Assembly (NCBI RefSeq): GCF_000711795.1 | Contig: NZ_JONH01000013.1 | Coordinates: forward strand, 62,001 to 126,000 | Direction: 5' to 3' | DNA from: Vibrio pacinii DSM 19139 | Lineage (GTDB): Bacteria > Pseudomonadota > Gammaproteobacteria > Enterobacterales > Vibrionaceae | DNA length: 64,000 nt | In this document: positions 1 to 9,363 of the stretch, piece after piece | How positions within the stretch are numbered: the first letter of the stretch is position 1 | Layout of the letters: each line of letters begins with the position of its first letter | The notes under the pieces: generated by a model | Told to the model about the DNA's origin: nothing | Database searches by the model: none | The model's input: the letters and a program-made list of their open reading frames with translations, nothing else | Position numbers and translations under genes: made by a program

Positions 1-984
1 ATCCCACTTGTTTACCGCAATCACGATAGAACGACCCGCGTTCAACGCAAAACCAAGTAAGCTTAAGTCTTGATCAGAGATGTTTTCGCGTGCATCAATA
101 ACCAATAGCACAACGTTAGCGTCTTCTACGGCTTTTAGTGTCTTGACTACAGAGAACTTTTCAACCGTTTCGTTAATACGCTTACGGCGACGAACACCTG
201 CGGTATCAATCAGCACATATTCACGACCATCACGTTCCATTGGAATATAGATCGAGTCACGCGTGGTGCCCGGCATATCGTAAACCACGACACGCTCTTC
301 ACCCAAAATACGGTTAGTTAGTGTTGATTTACCGACGTTTGGACGGCCGATAATCGCCAGCTTGATCGGCTGATCTTGCAGACGCTGAAATTCCGCTTCC
401 GCTTCTTCTTCTGTGTAATCGAGCTTCTCTTCTTCTTGGTCTTCAAAACCAGTCAGGTCTTCGATCTCACCTTTTGCTTCTTCAATCATTTTCTCAGCAA
501 ATGGATTAAGCGCGCGATCAATAAGAGCACCAACACCACGACCATGTGCTGCCGCGATTTGGTACATCTGCTCGACACCAAGTTGCCAAAAATCCGCTGA
601 CGCAGCATCGGCATCAATACCGTCAACTTTGTTGACCACTAGCATCGAAGGCTTTTCAAGCTTACGTAAGTGGTTAGCAATCCCGATATCCGCTGGCGTA
701 AGACCTGCACGGCCATCGACCATAAATAGCACGACATCGGCTTCATCAATCGCGGCAAGCGACTGCTGAGCCATTTTGGTTTCAACACCTTCTTCGGTGC
801 CATCAATACCACCCGTATCGATCACGATAAACTCGTGCTCACCAAGCTTCGCCTGACCATATTTTCGGTCGCGAGTTAAGCCAGGGAAATCCGCAACCAA
901 TGCGTCACGCGTACGAGTCAATCGGTTAAACAACGTTGACTTACCAACGTTTGGACGCCCTACAAGAGCAACAACAGGTACCAT
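1..984 (-). CDS. der: Ribosome biogenesis GTPase Der (EngA), C-terminal part beyond the window edge
   Basis: Der is a double-domain GTPase that acts in the maturation of the 50S ribosomal subunit. The 328 visible codons hold two complete P-loops, GRPNVGKST near residue 9 and again near residue 213, plus DTGG switch motifs, separated by an acidic glutamate-rich linker around residues 180-200. Two tandem G domains are diagnostic of this family. The frame runs open off the left edge of the window, so the end of G domain 2 and the KH-like RNA-binding domain (roughly the last third of a protein of about 490 residues) are not seen. A terminator-like hairpin separates it from bamB upstream, so der may have its own promoter in the 166 bases between them. 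Confidence 0.96.
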   Translation of the reverse strand, partial: MVPVVALVGRPNVGKSTLFNRLTRTRDALVADFPGLTRDRKYGQAKLGEHEFIVIDTGGIDGTEEGVETKMAQQSLAAIDEADVVLFMVDGRAGLTPADIGIANHLRKLEKPSMLVVNKVDGIDADAASADFWQLGVEQMYQIAAAHGRGVGALIDRALNPFAEKMIEEAKGEIEDLTGFEDQEEEKLDYTEEEAEAEFQRLQDQPIKLAIIGRPNVGKSTLTNRILGEERVVVYDMPGTTRDSIYIPMERDGREYVLIDTAGVRRRKRINETVEKFSVVKTLKAVEDANVVLLVIDARENISDQDLSLLGFALNAGRSIVIAVNKWD

Positions 985-1091
985 AATAACCTCTACAATA
1001 TTTTCTTTATGTAGTTATAGGTAATAACTCAGCACAATCCACTGTCATGAGCACTTTACCTATAACCACATCAAACTTTGGGTATCTAAAA

Positions 1092-1129
1092 CAAACAAAC
1101 GGCTCCCAACTGTTACCAGCGAGGAGCCG
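1092..1129 (-). terminator. Intrinsic terminator after bamB
   Basis: On the minus strand a 7-bp stem (CGGCTCC/GGAGCCG) with a 16-base loop is followed by a T-rich run (TTTGTTTGTTTT). It lies just downstream of the bamB stop and before der, so it would end or attenuate the rodZ-to-bamB transcript. Confidence 0.7.
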
Positions 1130-1150
1130 AATGTGAATTGTATCACACGA

Positions 1151-2311
1151 TTAGTCGTTGATCGTTAGTTTCTTTACATCGCCATCACGAGTCACTATCA
1201 CGTAACCGTCTTCAAGTGCCGTCGGTCCAACCGCAAAGCCACTTGAATCAACATGCTGCATAGAAACAAAATCACCGCTATCGCGATCAATCCAATATAA
1301 GTAGCCTTCACTGTCACCGACAACGATATAAGAATCGATAATCACTGGAGCGGTGACCAAGCGATGTTCAAGCTGTTCATTGCTCCACAGTTCAGTACCA
1401 CTGCGAGCATCAACCGCGACCAGGTGATCTTTTTCAGTCACCAAATATAACCGACTGGCATCACTGGCTAAATCAGAAGCCGATGAATAGTTACGCTTCC
1501 AAGCCGGTTTGCCAGAGCGTAAATCAATCGAGGTCAGTTGACCGTTATAACCGATGATGTACAGCGAGCTGCCCAAGATAAGCGGCGATGCATCGACATC
1601 AACTAAGCGATCGATTTCTGTCGCGCCTTGCGGTTTACCAATTGGCTGTTGCCAAATCAATTGACCACGTTCCACGATCGCGGCGGCCAAGCGGCCGTTG
1701 CCCGTTCCCCAGAACACACCACCAGAGGCTGTCACTGGCGCACTATTGCCACGTAAAGTCAGGTTCGGCACTTCGCTACTGATGGTCCACTTTGACTCAC
1801 CGGTAACTTGATCAAGCGCCAATAAAATACCTTTATTGGTATGCACAATGACAAAGTTGCTGTCGGTTGCTGGCGCAGCTAATACTTCACCATCAACATC
1901 GACACGCCAGTTGAGTTCGCCAGTTTCTTGATCAAAAGCGAACACTCGGCCATTTTCGCTACCGATGAATATTTGCCCGTAACCGGCGGTAATACCCCCC
2001 GATAAACGTGCAGAAACATCACCTTCTACGTCAACTTCCCATAGCGTCTTGCCATTGTCAGGATCAAGTGCTTTGACTAAGCCATCACGGCTAGCAACAA
2101 AGACTTTGTCGTAAGCGTATTCAGCCGAGAGCTTTGAGTAGTATTGTTCAACACCACCACCAATAGAGGCACTCCATAGACTTGATGGCGTGAACTCGTT
2201 ATTCACCTGTGGAACCGGTGACATAATGATGATGTCTTCTTCACTTGCACAGCCAGCGAGAGCGCCAACACACAACGCCGTCGCAAGCGCTTTTTTCAGC
2301 ATATTCTTCAT
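1151..2311 (-). CDS. bamB: Outer membrane protein assembly factor BamB (lipoprotein)
   Basis: BamB is a periplasmic-facing outer-membrane lipoprotein that docks on BamA in the BAM complex and helps insert beta-barrel proteins. The 386-residue product begins with a lipoprotein signal (positively charged start, hydrophobic core, lipobox ending in Cys21 after LAG). The rest is a series of PQQ-like beta-propeller blades with recurring patterns such as ALDPDNGKTLWEV and AFDQETGELNWRV, as expected for the eight-bladed propeller. The gene follows yfgM by nine bases and precedes der, the usual gammaproteobacterial context. No unusual residues were noticed. It is a routine identification. Confidence 0.96.
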   Translation of the reverse strand: MKNMLKKALATALCVGALAGCASEEDIIIMSPVPQVNNEFTPSSLWSASIGGGVEQYYSKLSAEYAYDKVFVASRDGLVKALDPDNGKTLWEVDVEGDVSARLSGGITAGYGQIFIGSENGRVFAFDQETGELNWRVDVDGEVLAAPATDSNFVIVHTNKGILLALDQVTGESKWTISSEVPNLTLRGNSAPVTASGGVFWGTGNGRLAAAIVERGQLIWQQPIGKPQGATEIDRLVDVDASPLILGSSLYIIGYNGQLTSIDLRSGKPAWKRNYSSASDLASDASRLYLVTEKDHLVAVDARSGTELWSNEQLEHRLVTAPVIIDSYIVVGDSEGYLYWIDRDSGDFVSMQHVDSSGFAVGPTALEDGYVIVTRDGDVKKLTIND

Positions 2312-2320
2312 GCAATGCCC

Positions 2321-2935
2321 TTACTTGGCTAGATCATCCAACTTCAGTTGAAGGGTTTGGCTTGCATCACCAGATTGCTGCGCTTCAGTATAAGCGGCAT
2401 AAGCGCCTTCAGCGTCGCCTTTACGAAGCAGAATATCGCCCTTAAGCTCAGCCACACGGCTAGCCCAACTTTGATCATCAATGTTCGCAAGTTGCGCAAC
2501 AGCAGCATCGAACTCGCCTTGTTCAGCTTTCACACGTGCAAGACGGTAATTGATCACCGCAGAGAGCGCAGCATCTTGAGTCGAGCTGATCGCCCACTCT
2601 AACTGAGCAATCGCTTCATCCAGATTACCGGCTTCAGCTTGCACTTTAGCCAGCTGCAGTGCCGCTAGAGTCGCGTATTCTGTCTCTTTGTTGCTGTCGA
2701 TAAAAGTTTGCATATCGGCTTGAGCATCAACACCTTGCTCTGCGAGCGTTTGAACGACTTTAGTGTAGCTTTGAGAGGCTGCTTCTTGAGCCGCTGTCAC
2801 AGAATCTTGGTAGTAACGCCAGCCAAATAGGCCACCTAAACCGATAACGGCACCAAAGATCACCGCTTTGCCGTTCTCTTTCCACCAATCTTTGATCGCT
2901 TCTACTTGTTGTTCTTCAGTATCGTAGAGTTCCAC
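2321..2935 (-). CDS. yfgM: YfgM family ancillary SecYEG translocon subunit
   Basis: YfgM is a single-pass inner-membrane protein with a periplasmic TPR domain. In E. coli it associates with SecYEG and the chaperone PpiD. The 204-residue product has a short cytoplasmic N terminus (MELYDTEEQQVEAIKDWW, typical of the family), one transmembrane segment at about residues 23-43, and an alanine- and glutamine-rich helical repeat region from about 50 to the end (for example LAALQLAKVQAEAGNLDEAI). It sits between hisS (60 bases away) and bamB (9 bases), so it is probably co-transcribed with both and links envelope export to outer-membrane assembly. Confidence 0.93.
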   Translation of the reverse strand: MELYDTEEQQVEAIKDWWKENGKAVIFGAVIGLGGLFGWRYYQDSVTAAQEAASQSYTKVVQTLAEQGVDAQADMQTFIDSNKETEYATLAALQLAKVQAEAGNLDEAIAQLEWAISSTQDAALSAVINYRLARVKAEQGEFDAAVAQLANIDDQSWASRVAELKGDILLRKGDAEGAYAAYTEAQQSGDASQTLQLKLDDLAK

Positions 2936-2995
2936 TTCCTGTCCTCTTAAGCCAAAGTGGTGACCTTCATCACCACTGAGATATTTGATAATTAA

Positions 2996-4264
2996 TTAAA
3001 CGAGCTCTGAGAGCTTAGCAATAACGTCGCTTTGACTGAGCGTGTCTTGACTACCACCGATAAGGTCTTTAAGTACGACAGTGCCATCAGCCACTTCGTT
3101 CTCACCCAGCACGAGGGCAACCGCCGCGCCGACTTTATCTGCGCGTTTAAACTGCTTCTTAAAGTTGCCGCCGCCGAAATGGTTCATGACTCGCAGGCCC
3201 GGCACTTGTTCACGCAATAATTCAGCCAGTTTCATCCCCGCCATCATGGTGCCTTCGCCCGCGGTGACCATGTAAACATCGACACTGCGACGTACATCGG
3301 TAAGCTCTAACGTTTCTAACATCAGAACCAAACGTTCTAAGCCCATCGCAAAGCCTACCGCAGGGGTCGCTTTGCCACCAAGCTGCTCAACTAAGCCATC
3401 ATAGCGACCGCCGCCACACACGGTGCCTTGAGCCCCTAAGCTTTCCGTAATCCATTCAAAAACGGTACGGTTGTAGTAGTCCAAACCACGCACTAAACGC
3501 TCGTTAACTGTGTATTCGATGCCTGCGGCGTCAAGAAGTTCACATAAGCCCGCGAAATGTTGCTTAGAGTCATCGTCCAGATAGTCAGATAAACGCGGAG
3601 CATCACCTAAAACAGCTTGAACGTCAGGGTTTTTGGTATCCAAAACGCGCAGTGGATTGGTGTGCATACGGCGCTTACAATCTTCATCAAGAATATCGAG
3701 ATGCTGTTCTAAAAATTCAATCAACGCCGTACGATAATTAGCACGTGCGTCAAGTGAACCGATAGAGTTCAGCTCTAAGCGAACATGTTGGTCGATGCCA
3801 AGCTCACGCCATAAGCGCGCAGTCATCATAATGAGTTCTGCATCAACGTCAGGCCCATTGAGGCCAAACACCTCAACACCACATTGATGGAATTGACGGT
3901 AACGCCCCTTTTGCGGACGCTCATGACGGAACATTGGTCCCATGTACCATAGACGCTGTTCTTGGTTGTACAGAAGACCGTTTTCGATCCCTGAACGCAC
4001 ACAGCCTGCCGTACCTTCTGGGCGCAGCGTTAAGCTGTCACCGTTACGGTCTTCGAAAGTGTACATCTCTTTCTCAACCACATCGGTGACTTCACCAATC
4101 GCACGACTAAATAGATGAGTCATCTCAACGATTGGCATGCGCACTTCGTTATAACCGTAAGCGCTCACCACATTTTTTACTGTGTTTTCTAGCTTTTGCC
4201 ACAGTGGTGATTGAGTTGGGAGACAATCGTTCATGCCTCGAATTGCTTGAATTGTTTTTGCCAC
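2996..4264 (-). CDS. hisS: Histidine--tRNA ligase
   Basis: Class II aminoacyl-tRNA synthetase that charges tRNA-His in the cytoplasm. At 422 residues it matches the bacterial family length. The sequence shows motif 2 (RPEGTAG near residue 81 and [15 protein letters not shown] at 120-134), the histidine-specific loop [13 protein letters not shown] at about 259-271, and motif 3 ([12 protein letters not shown] at about 302-313), followed by a C-terminal anticodon-binding domain. The ATG start gives the expected [13 protein letters not shown] beginning. It lies in the ispG-hisS-yfgM-bamB cluster, 45 bases after ispG. Confidence 0.98.
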   Translation of the reverse strand: MAKTIQAIRGMNDCLPTQSPLWQKLENTVKNVVSAYGYNEVRMPIVEMTHLFSRAIGEVTDVVEKEMYTFEDRNGDSLTLRPEGTAGCVRSGIENGLLYNQEQRLWYMGPMFRHERPQKGRYRQFHQCGVEVFGLNGPDVDAELIMMTARLWRELGIDQHVRLELNSIGSLDARANYRTALIEFLEQHLDILDEDCKRRMHTNPLRVLDTKNPDVQAVLGDAPRLSDYLDDDSKQHFAGLCELLDAAGIEYTVNERLVRGLDYYNRTVFEWITESLGAQGTVCGGGRYDGLVEQLGGKATPAVGFAMGLERLVLMLETLELTDVRRSVDVYMVTAGEGTMMAGMKLAELLREQVPGLRVMNHFGGGNFKKQFKRADKVGAAVALVLGENEVADGTVVLKDLIGGSQDTLSQSDVIAKLSELV

Positions 4265-4309
4265 AATATTTACCGTAATGTTAATTACTTACCGTAATCT
4301 GGGTTGAGA

Positions 4310-5428
4310 TTAATCTTGAACTTTAATGTCGATGCGGTTTTGCTCGTCCATCATTGCTGCTTTGGCGCGAATTCTAGCTTCTAGCTGCGTCACAAGATCG
4401 TCATTATCAAAACGCTCTTTCTGACGTTTGCCGTCTTCGTAAAACGCACTTTTTTTATTGCTTCCCGCTAAACCGAGGTGAGAGACTTCAGCTTCACCAG
4501 GGCCATTAACCACACAGCCAATAATAGATACGTCCATCGGTGTAATGATGTCTTCTAAACGCTCTTCAAGCGCATTAACTGTGCTAATTACATCGAACTC
4601 TTGACGAGAACAGCTTGGACACGCGATAAAGTTTATCCCGCGTGAGCGGATGCGCAGTGACTTGAGAATATCAAAGCCAACTTTGATCTCTTCGACAGGA
4701 TTAGCCGCCAATGAGATACGTAATGTATCGCCAATACCTTCCGCAAGTAGCATACCAAGGCCAACCGCAGATTTAACCGAGCCTGCGCGTGCTCCGCCCG
4801 CCTCAGTAATACCAAGGTGCAGAGGTTGATCAATTTTCGTCGCCAGCAGGCGGTATGAGTCAACCGCAAGAAATACATCCGATGCTTTTACGCTAACTTT
4901 GAACTGGTCAAAGTTAAGGCGATCGAGAATATCGACATGGCGCATTGCTGACTCAACGAGTGCTGCCGCTGTTGGCTCACCGTATTTCATCTGGATGTCT
5001 TTCTCCAGAGAACCACCGTTAACCCCAATCCGAATCGGAATGTTGTTATCACGGGCACAATCGACAACCGATCGAATGCGCTCTTCGTTACCAATATTGC
5101 CAGGGTTGATCCGCAGGCAGTCAACGCCATACTCAGCAACTTTTAATGCAATACGGTAGTCAAAGTGGATATCGGCCACTAGCGGAATGTTGACTTGCTG
5201 CTTAATTTGCTTAAAGGCTTCTGCCGCGTCCATCGTGGGTACTGAGACACGCACAATGTCTGCGCCGACATTTTCCAACGCTCTAATCTGCGCAACAGTC
5301 GCAGCAACGTCTGTTGTTCGGGTGTTTGTCATTGACTGCACCGCTATTGGTGCACCGTCACCAATAGGCACATCGCCCACGTAAATACGAGTCGATGGGC
5401 GACGTTTGATAGGAGATTCGTGTTGCAT
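4310..5428 (-). CDS. ispG: 4-hydroxy-3-methylbut-2-enyl diphosphate synthase (IspG/GcpE)
   Basis: IspG catalyses the penultimate step of the non-mevalonate (MEP) isoprenoid pathway, reducing MEcPP to HMBPP with a 4Fe-4S cluster. The 372-residue protein has the N-terminal TIM-barrel region ([17 protein letters not shown]) and the C-terminal cluster-binding region with Cys270, Cys273 (ACPSC) and Cys305 ([11 protein letters not shown]), at the same positions as the E. coli ligands. It begins eight bases after rodZ and runs into hisS, matching the common rodZ-ispG-hisS arrangement. Confidence 0.98.
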   Translation of the reverse strand: MQHESPIKRRPSTRIYVGDVPIGDGAPIAVQSMTNTRTTDVAATVAQIRALENVGADIVRVSVPTMDAAEAFKQIKQQVNIPLVADIHFDYRIALKVAEYGVDCLRINPGNIGNEERIRSVVDCARDNNIPIRIGVNGGSLEKDIQMKYGEPTAAALVESAMRHVDILDRLNFDQFKVSVKASDVFLAVDSYRLLATKIDQPLHLGITEAGGARAGSVKSAVGLGMLLAEGIGDTLRISLAANPVEEIKVGFDILKSLRIRSRGINFIACPSCSRQEFDVISTVNALEERLEDIITPMDVSIIGCVVNGPGEAEVSHLGLAGSNKKSAFYEDGKRQKERFDNDDLVTQLEARIRAKAAMMDEQNRIDIKVQD

Positions 5429-5436
5429 AGTAATGT

Positions 5437-6408
5437 CTAAGGTAAGTTGAATCTTGCGACTTTGCCCGAAGTATACCCAGAAAGGTCGACAGGTTCACTC
5501 GCTAAAATCATTGAAACGTTTTCAGGGGCACCTAAAATCACGCTGTACGGCATTTCGCCTTCCAAACTAAGTGCTTGACCACCCTTCTTCACGCCAGTCG
5601 ATAATGTTTTTCCACTGGCATCTTTAACTTGAATCCAGCAATCGTCGCTGAATGTCATTTGTAGTCGATTAGATACACTAACCGCTTGCTCGACCGGCGC
5701 GACCACAGATGGCTCGACAACCTCTACCGGTTGAGGCTCGATGACAGGTTCAGGCTCAACCGATTCGTTGATGATTTCGGTTTCCTGAGGCAATAGCTCA
5801 TCGTTTTGCTGATCAGCGTCAAGCAGGCTTGGCTCAGCATCAATTGTCGTTTGTGGCTGTTCGCTCTGCTGTGGTTCTTGTTCAGCAAGCGTGGTGAAAT
5901 TGAGTTCTTGATCAGCTTGCTGTTCAAGCTGCTGCTCTTGTTCGCTAATGGTGGTGAGATCTGTCATCTCTATATCTTGGTTTTGCCACCACCAGACCGA
6001 CGATATCCCCAGAATAACCAGAAAGATGCCCCAGGTTAGAGTCATGATACGGCTATCGTGTTTTTCCTGTTTTGTTTGACGAGAAAAGCTTTTCATTTGT
6101 TGAGGTTGCGGTTGCGTTTCTTGACAATCGCCAAGCGCCGACAATATCAAGGCTTCATCAAGGTTGACCGCTTTGGCATAAGAACGTAAGTAACCACGAG
6201 TAAATGTCGCAACTTGCTCAAAAGAAAAATCATTGTTTTCAATATTTTGGATAATCGAAATGCGTAAACGAAGACGATCAGCAATTTGCTTTTGACTCAA
6301 ACCGAGCGCTTCACGCTGGTTTTTAAGCAAAGTGCCCGCTTGTACTTGTTCTGCGTCTGCTTGTTTTACGTTCTCGTCGCTGTCTTGAATTGGTTGTTCA
6401 GCTGTCAT
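5437..6408 (-). CDS. rodZ: Cytoskeletal protein RodZ
   Basis: RodZ is a bitopic inner-membrane protein that binds MreB and couples it to the elongation machinery that sets rod shape. The 323-residue product has a cytoplasmic helix-turn-helix domain of the XRE/HTH_25 type (about residues 24-90, [20 protein letters not shown]), a basic stretch, one transmembrane segment at about 121-141 ending in a tryptophan cluster, a long glutamine/glutamate/proline-rich periplasmic linker (about 142-245), and a C-terminal beta-rich DUF4115 domain ([17 protein letters not shown] onward). Usually pilF lies directly upstream in vibrios, but here a 325-base non-coding stretch precedes rodZ, which must therefore carry its own promoter. 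Confidence 0.94.
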   Translation of the reverse strand: MTAEQPIQDSDENVKQADAEQVQAGTLLKNQREALGLSQKQIADRLRLRISIIQNIENNDFSFEQVATFTRGYLRSYAKAVNLDEALILSALGDCQETQPQPQQMKSFSRQTKQEKHDSRIMTLTWGIFLVILGISSVWWWQNQDIEMTDLTTISEQEQQLEQQADQELNFTTLAEQEPQQSEQPQTTIDAEPSLLDADQQNDELLPQETEIINESVEPEPVIEPQPVEVVEPSVVAPVEQAVSVSNRLQMTFSDDCWIQVKDASGKTLSTGVKKGGQALSLEGEMPYSVILGAPENVSMILASEPVDLSGYTSGKVARFNLP

Positions 6409-6733
6409 GATTAATATAAATCTCTTCTTGAATAAGCTTGGTTTACCTGACGCTTAATTATGTATTCTTCGTAGTTTGCTCGATAACCAAGGTCTTTAAA
6501 AACGAGGAAAATTCCTCATACGATGCAAAAAATCACGCTCCACTTAATAACAGAGAATATTCCCTAAAGCGTTAACCCTTAATTCTAATAGATATCATAG
6601 ATGAAACAACATAGTGAAAGTGCATAATTTACAGTCAGCTCAAGGTTTTTCACTATTTTGACCAAGAGATCGCTACAAGATGTAAGAAAAAAGCCAGAGC
6701 AATGCTCTGGCTTAGACTGAATTGAGATAAAGA
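6409..6733. other. Intergenic stretch rlmN-rodZ, pilF absent
   Basis: This 325-base AT-rich stretch holds no open frame of useful size on either strand. It contains the rlmN terminator at its right end and must contain the rodZ promoter. A gene for the type IV pilus secretin pilotin PilF/PilW (about 235-250 codons) is expected here from the arrangement I recall in Vibrio cholerae, but there is no room for it and I see no recognisable remnant. Confidence 0.6.
6684..6713 (-). terminator. Intrinsic terminator after rlmN
   Basis: On the minus strand the perfect stem AAGCCAGAGC/GCTCTGGCTT encloses a very short AT loop and runs into TTTTTTC. It lies about 20 bases past the rlmN stop and separates rlmN from the rodZ operon. 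Confidence 0.85.
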
Positions 6734-7861
6734 TTATGAAACTGCTTTAACTTCAATAGTGTCGCCTTTAGAGGCACGTAACACCGCCGTCCGTTTTGTG
6801 CGGTCGATCACATCTCCGACTAACTGCCCACATGCCGCATCAATGTCATCACCGCGAGTTTTACGCACTGTGACCGTATGTTCGTATTGCATCAAGGTTT
6901 TCTGGAAGCGATCAATACGAGAGTTACTTGGCTTCTTATACGGAGAACCTGGATACGGGTTAAAGGGAATCAAGTTAATCTTGCACGGCGTTCCTTTCAT
7001 CAACGCCGCCAATTCACGTGCATGGTCCATATCATCATTGACATGGTCAAGTAGAACGTACTCGACGGTTACCTTACCACGGTTAGCGTTTGAAGACGCG
7101 ATGTAACGACGTACAGAGGCTAAGAAATCTTCGATATCCCAGCGGTCATTGATTGGCATAATTTCACTGCGCAGTTTGTCGTTCGGCGCATGAAGCGAGA
7201 TAGCCAAAGCTACATCGATTTTGCCAGTCATCTGGTCAAGACCTGAGACCACACCAGAAGTCGATACCGTAACACGACGTTTCGACAAACCAAAGCCTAA
7301 GTCATCGAGCATGATTTCAAGCGCTGGAATCAAGTTTTTCATGTTCAGTAGCGGCTCACCCATCCCCATCATGACCACATTGGTAATAGGACGACGACCG
7401 GTCTCTTTCTCTAGGCCAATTTCACGCGCGGCGCGCCATACCTGACCAATGATCTCGGATACTTTTAAGTTACGGTTAAAACCTTGTTGCGCTGTCGAGC
7501 AGAATTTACATTCAAGGGCACAGCCAACTTGCGATGAAACACACAAGGTCGCACGATCCTCTTCTGGGATATAGACGGTTTCAACGTCTTGATCGCCGAC
7601 TTTCATCGCCCACTTAATCGTGCCATCTGAAGAGTGCTGAGCTTGCGCTACCGTAGGTGCTTTAATCTCACAGCGATGCAGAAGTTTTTCACGCAACTTT
7701 TTGTTAATGTTGGTCATGTTTTCGAAGTTATCCACACCGAAATGGTAGATCCACTTCATGACCTGATCCGCACGGAATGCCTTTTCGCCGAGCTCATCGG
7801 CAAAAAACTTACGCATACCTTGACGATCAAAGTCGAGTAGATTGATTTTTTCAGTGGTCAT
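6734..7861 (-). CDS. rlmN: Dual-specificity 23S rRNA/tRNA adenine-C2 methyltransferase RlmN
   Basis: RlmN is a radical-SAM enzyme that methylates C2 of A2503 in 23S rRNA and A37 of several tRNAs. The 375-residue product carries the CxxxCxxC cluster motif as Cys114, Cys118 and Cys121 ([16 protein letters not shown]) and the second catalytic cysteine near the C terminus (DAACGQL). I place the start at the ATG at 7861 ([11 protein letters not shown]), preceded by a GAGAGG ribosome-binding site. An in-frame extension eight codons upstream (MFRRLRGH) is not supported. The usual upstream neighbour ndk is replaced here by csdE, 170 bases away. Confidence 0.96.
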   Translation of the reverse strand: MTTEKINLLDFDRQGMRKFFADELGEKAFRADQVMKWIYHFGVDNFENMTNINKKLREKLLHRCEIKAPTVAQAQHSSDGTIKWAMKVGDQDVETVYIPEEDRATLCVSSQVGCALECKFCSTAQQGFNRNLKVSEIIGQVWRAAREIGLEKETGRRPITNVVMMGMGEPLLNMKNLIPALEIMLDDLGFGLSKRRVTVSTSGVVSGLDQMTGKIDVALAISLHAPNDKLRSEIMPINDRWDIEDFLASVRRYIASSNANRGKVTVEYVLLDHVNDDMDHARELAALMKGTPCKINLIPFNPYPGSPYKKPSNSRIDRFQKTLMQYEHTVTVRKTRGDDIDAACGQLVGDVIDRTKRTAVLRASKGDTIEVKAVS

Positions 7862-8031
7862 GTGGCCTCTCAAGCGACGGAACATTAATTAAGGGCGCGA
7901 ATTGTACAGCCTTTGCGCATTCACAACAAGCGTTGTAAAGCCCTGTCTTTTCTAAGGCGTTAATATCGCAATGGTTATTTTTTAAACAAACTTTCTAGCC
8001 GCTAAAATAGCGAAAATGATGGTTGATAAGA

Positions 8032-8460
8032 CTAGACTGCAGTGTGCTTTATTTGCTCAACAATAGCCTTAAGACCGTTGCCACGTGATGGGCTTAAATG
8101 CGCGATTAGGCCAAGTTTGTCGAAATAATCATCGACATCAAAATCTTGGATCTGTTGACTGGTTTTGCCATTGAATGCCGCCATCACTAAAGCAATTAAG
8201 CCACGCACAATGCGAGCATCAGAGTCGGCGCAAAAGAACCACTTGCCATCAATAAGTTGACTAACTAACCAAACCTGACTTTCACACCCAGCGACGATAA
8301 TTTGCTCTGATTTGAACGATTCAGGCATTTGAGGCAGCTGCTTACCCCACACAATAACCTGACGATAACGGTCTTCCCAACCATGAAAACCTTGCATGAT
8401 TTGAGTGATCTCTTCAGCGCAGATCTCGTGACCGAATGGCGAGTGAGGAAATGGTAACAT
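8032..8460 (-). CDS. csdE: SufE/CsdE family cysteine desulfuration protein
   Basis: SufE-like proteins accept persulfide sulfur from a cysteine desulfurase (CsdA, SufS) and pass it on for Fe-S or thio-cofactor synthesis. The 142-residue protein has the family fold signature and the acceptor cysteine at position 59 in IIVAGCESQVWLV. The start is the ATG at 8460 (MLPFPHSPFGHEI): it has GGAG seven bases upstream, whereas a TTG four codons earlier does not. It follows tcdA with 19 bases between, as in the E. coli csdA-csdE-csdL cluster, but no csdA desulfurase gene is adjacent. The context favours CsdE over SufE. Confidence 0.87.
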   Translation of the reverse strand: MLPFPHSPFGHEICAEEITQIMQGFHGWEDRYRQVIVWGKQLPQMPESFKSEQIIVAGCESQVWLVSQLIDGKWFFCADSDARIVRGLIALVMAAFNGKTSQQIQDFDVDDYFDKLGLIAHLSPSRGNGLKAIVEQIKHTAV

Positions 8461-8479
8461 CTTGAACTCCAAATCGTTA

Positions 8480-9286
8480 TTAGCGGTATTTCTGAATCAG
8501 TTTTTCGACAATGCGCGACACAGCGACAAAACCGAAAGTAGCCGTCACAACCGTTGCTGCGCCAAAACCACTGGCACAATCCATCCGTTTTGGCCCTTCT
8601 GCGGTTGATTTCACACCACAGACACTACCATCGGGTTGTGGGTATTTTAACTGCTCCGTTGAGAACACGCAGTCAATGCCAAACTTACGCGCAGGATTGG
8701 TCGGGAAGTTGTGGTGACGACGCAGGGTATCTTTAATTTTCTTTGCCAGAGGGTCTTGAATAGTCTTGGTTAAATCCGCGACTTTTATCTGCGTCGGATC
8801 AACCTGTCCACCAGCACCACCCGTCGTGATCACTTTGATTTTATTACTACGGCAATAAGCCAATAGCGATGCTTTCGCTTTCACGCTATCAATCGCGTCG
8901 AGCACGTAGTCATACTCTTTGCTAAGGTATTCGTGTTGATTATCGGGCGTAATAAAGTCATCAATCAAATTGACCTGACACTCTGGATTGATCAATTTGA
9001 CTCGCTCTGCCATCACTTCGATTTTGCTTTGACCAACGGTTCCTGACATCGCATGTATCTGACGGTTAATGTTGGTCACGCACACATCGTCCATATCAAT
9101 CAACGTCAGTTCACCAACCCCAGTACGGGCTAATGCTTCTACTGCCCACGATCCAACGCCACCAATACCAATCACACAAACGTGTGCCCTGCGTAAAATC
9201 TCTACCTCACTATTGCCATAGAGACGACGCGTACCGCCAAAACGTTGGTTGTAGTTATCAGAAGCAGGAGTATCAAATTCACGCAT
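8480..9286 (-). CDS. tcdA: tRNA threonylcarbamoyladenosine dehydratase TcdA (CsdL)
   Basis: TcdA is an E1-like ATP-dependent enzyme that cyclises t6A37 of tRNA to the hydantoin ct6A. The 268-residue product has the family start (NYNQRFGGTRRLYG), a nucleotide-binding glycine loop GIGGVGSWAVEALAR at about 40-54, the acidic strand LIDMDDVCVTNINRQ, and the conserved RRHHNFPTNPARKFG region. I use the ATG at 9286. A GTG 16 codons upstream lies inside the mltA terminator hairpin and would be an unlikely start. In E. coli TcdA receives sulfur-related partners from the csd cluster, and here csdE follows directly. Confidence 0.93.
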   Translation of the reverse strand: MREFDTPASDNYNQRFGGTRRLYGNSEVEILRRAHVCVIGIGGVGSWAVEALARTGVGELTLIDMDDVCVTNINRQIHAMSGTVGQSKIEVMAERVKLINPECQVNLIDDFITPDNQHEYLSKEYDYVLDAIDSVKAKASLLAYCRSNKIKVITTGGAGGQVDPTQIKVADLTKTIQDPLAKKIKDTLRRHHNFPTNPARKFGIDCVFSTEQLKYPQPDGSVCGVKSTAEGPKRMDCASGFGAATVVTATFGFVAVSRIVEKLIQKYR

Positions 9287-9307
9287 ATCGGTTTTCCGCT
9301 TGGTACA

Positions 9308-9338
9308 AAAACAAAGAGTGCGATTTATACGCACTCTT
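9308..9338 (-). terminator. Intrinsic terminator after mltA
   Basis: On the minus strand the perfect 9-bp stem AAGAGTGCG/CGCACTCTT with a 7-base loop is followed by TTGTTTTTG. It lies 25 bases after the mltA stop and 28 bases before the tcdA start, so tcdA must either read through it or use a promoter very close to its start. Confidence 0.8.
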
Positions 9339-9363
9339 AATTAAAAAGTCTAGCTGTGAAGCA

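Noticed and set aside
9287..9334. GTG start for TcdA 16 codons upstream
   Set aside because: The extension lies in the mltA terminator hairpin and does not resemble the family N terminus.
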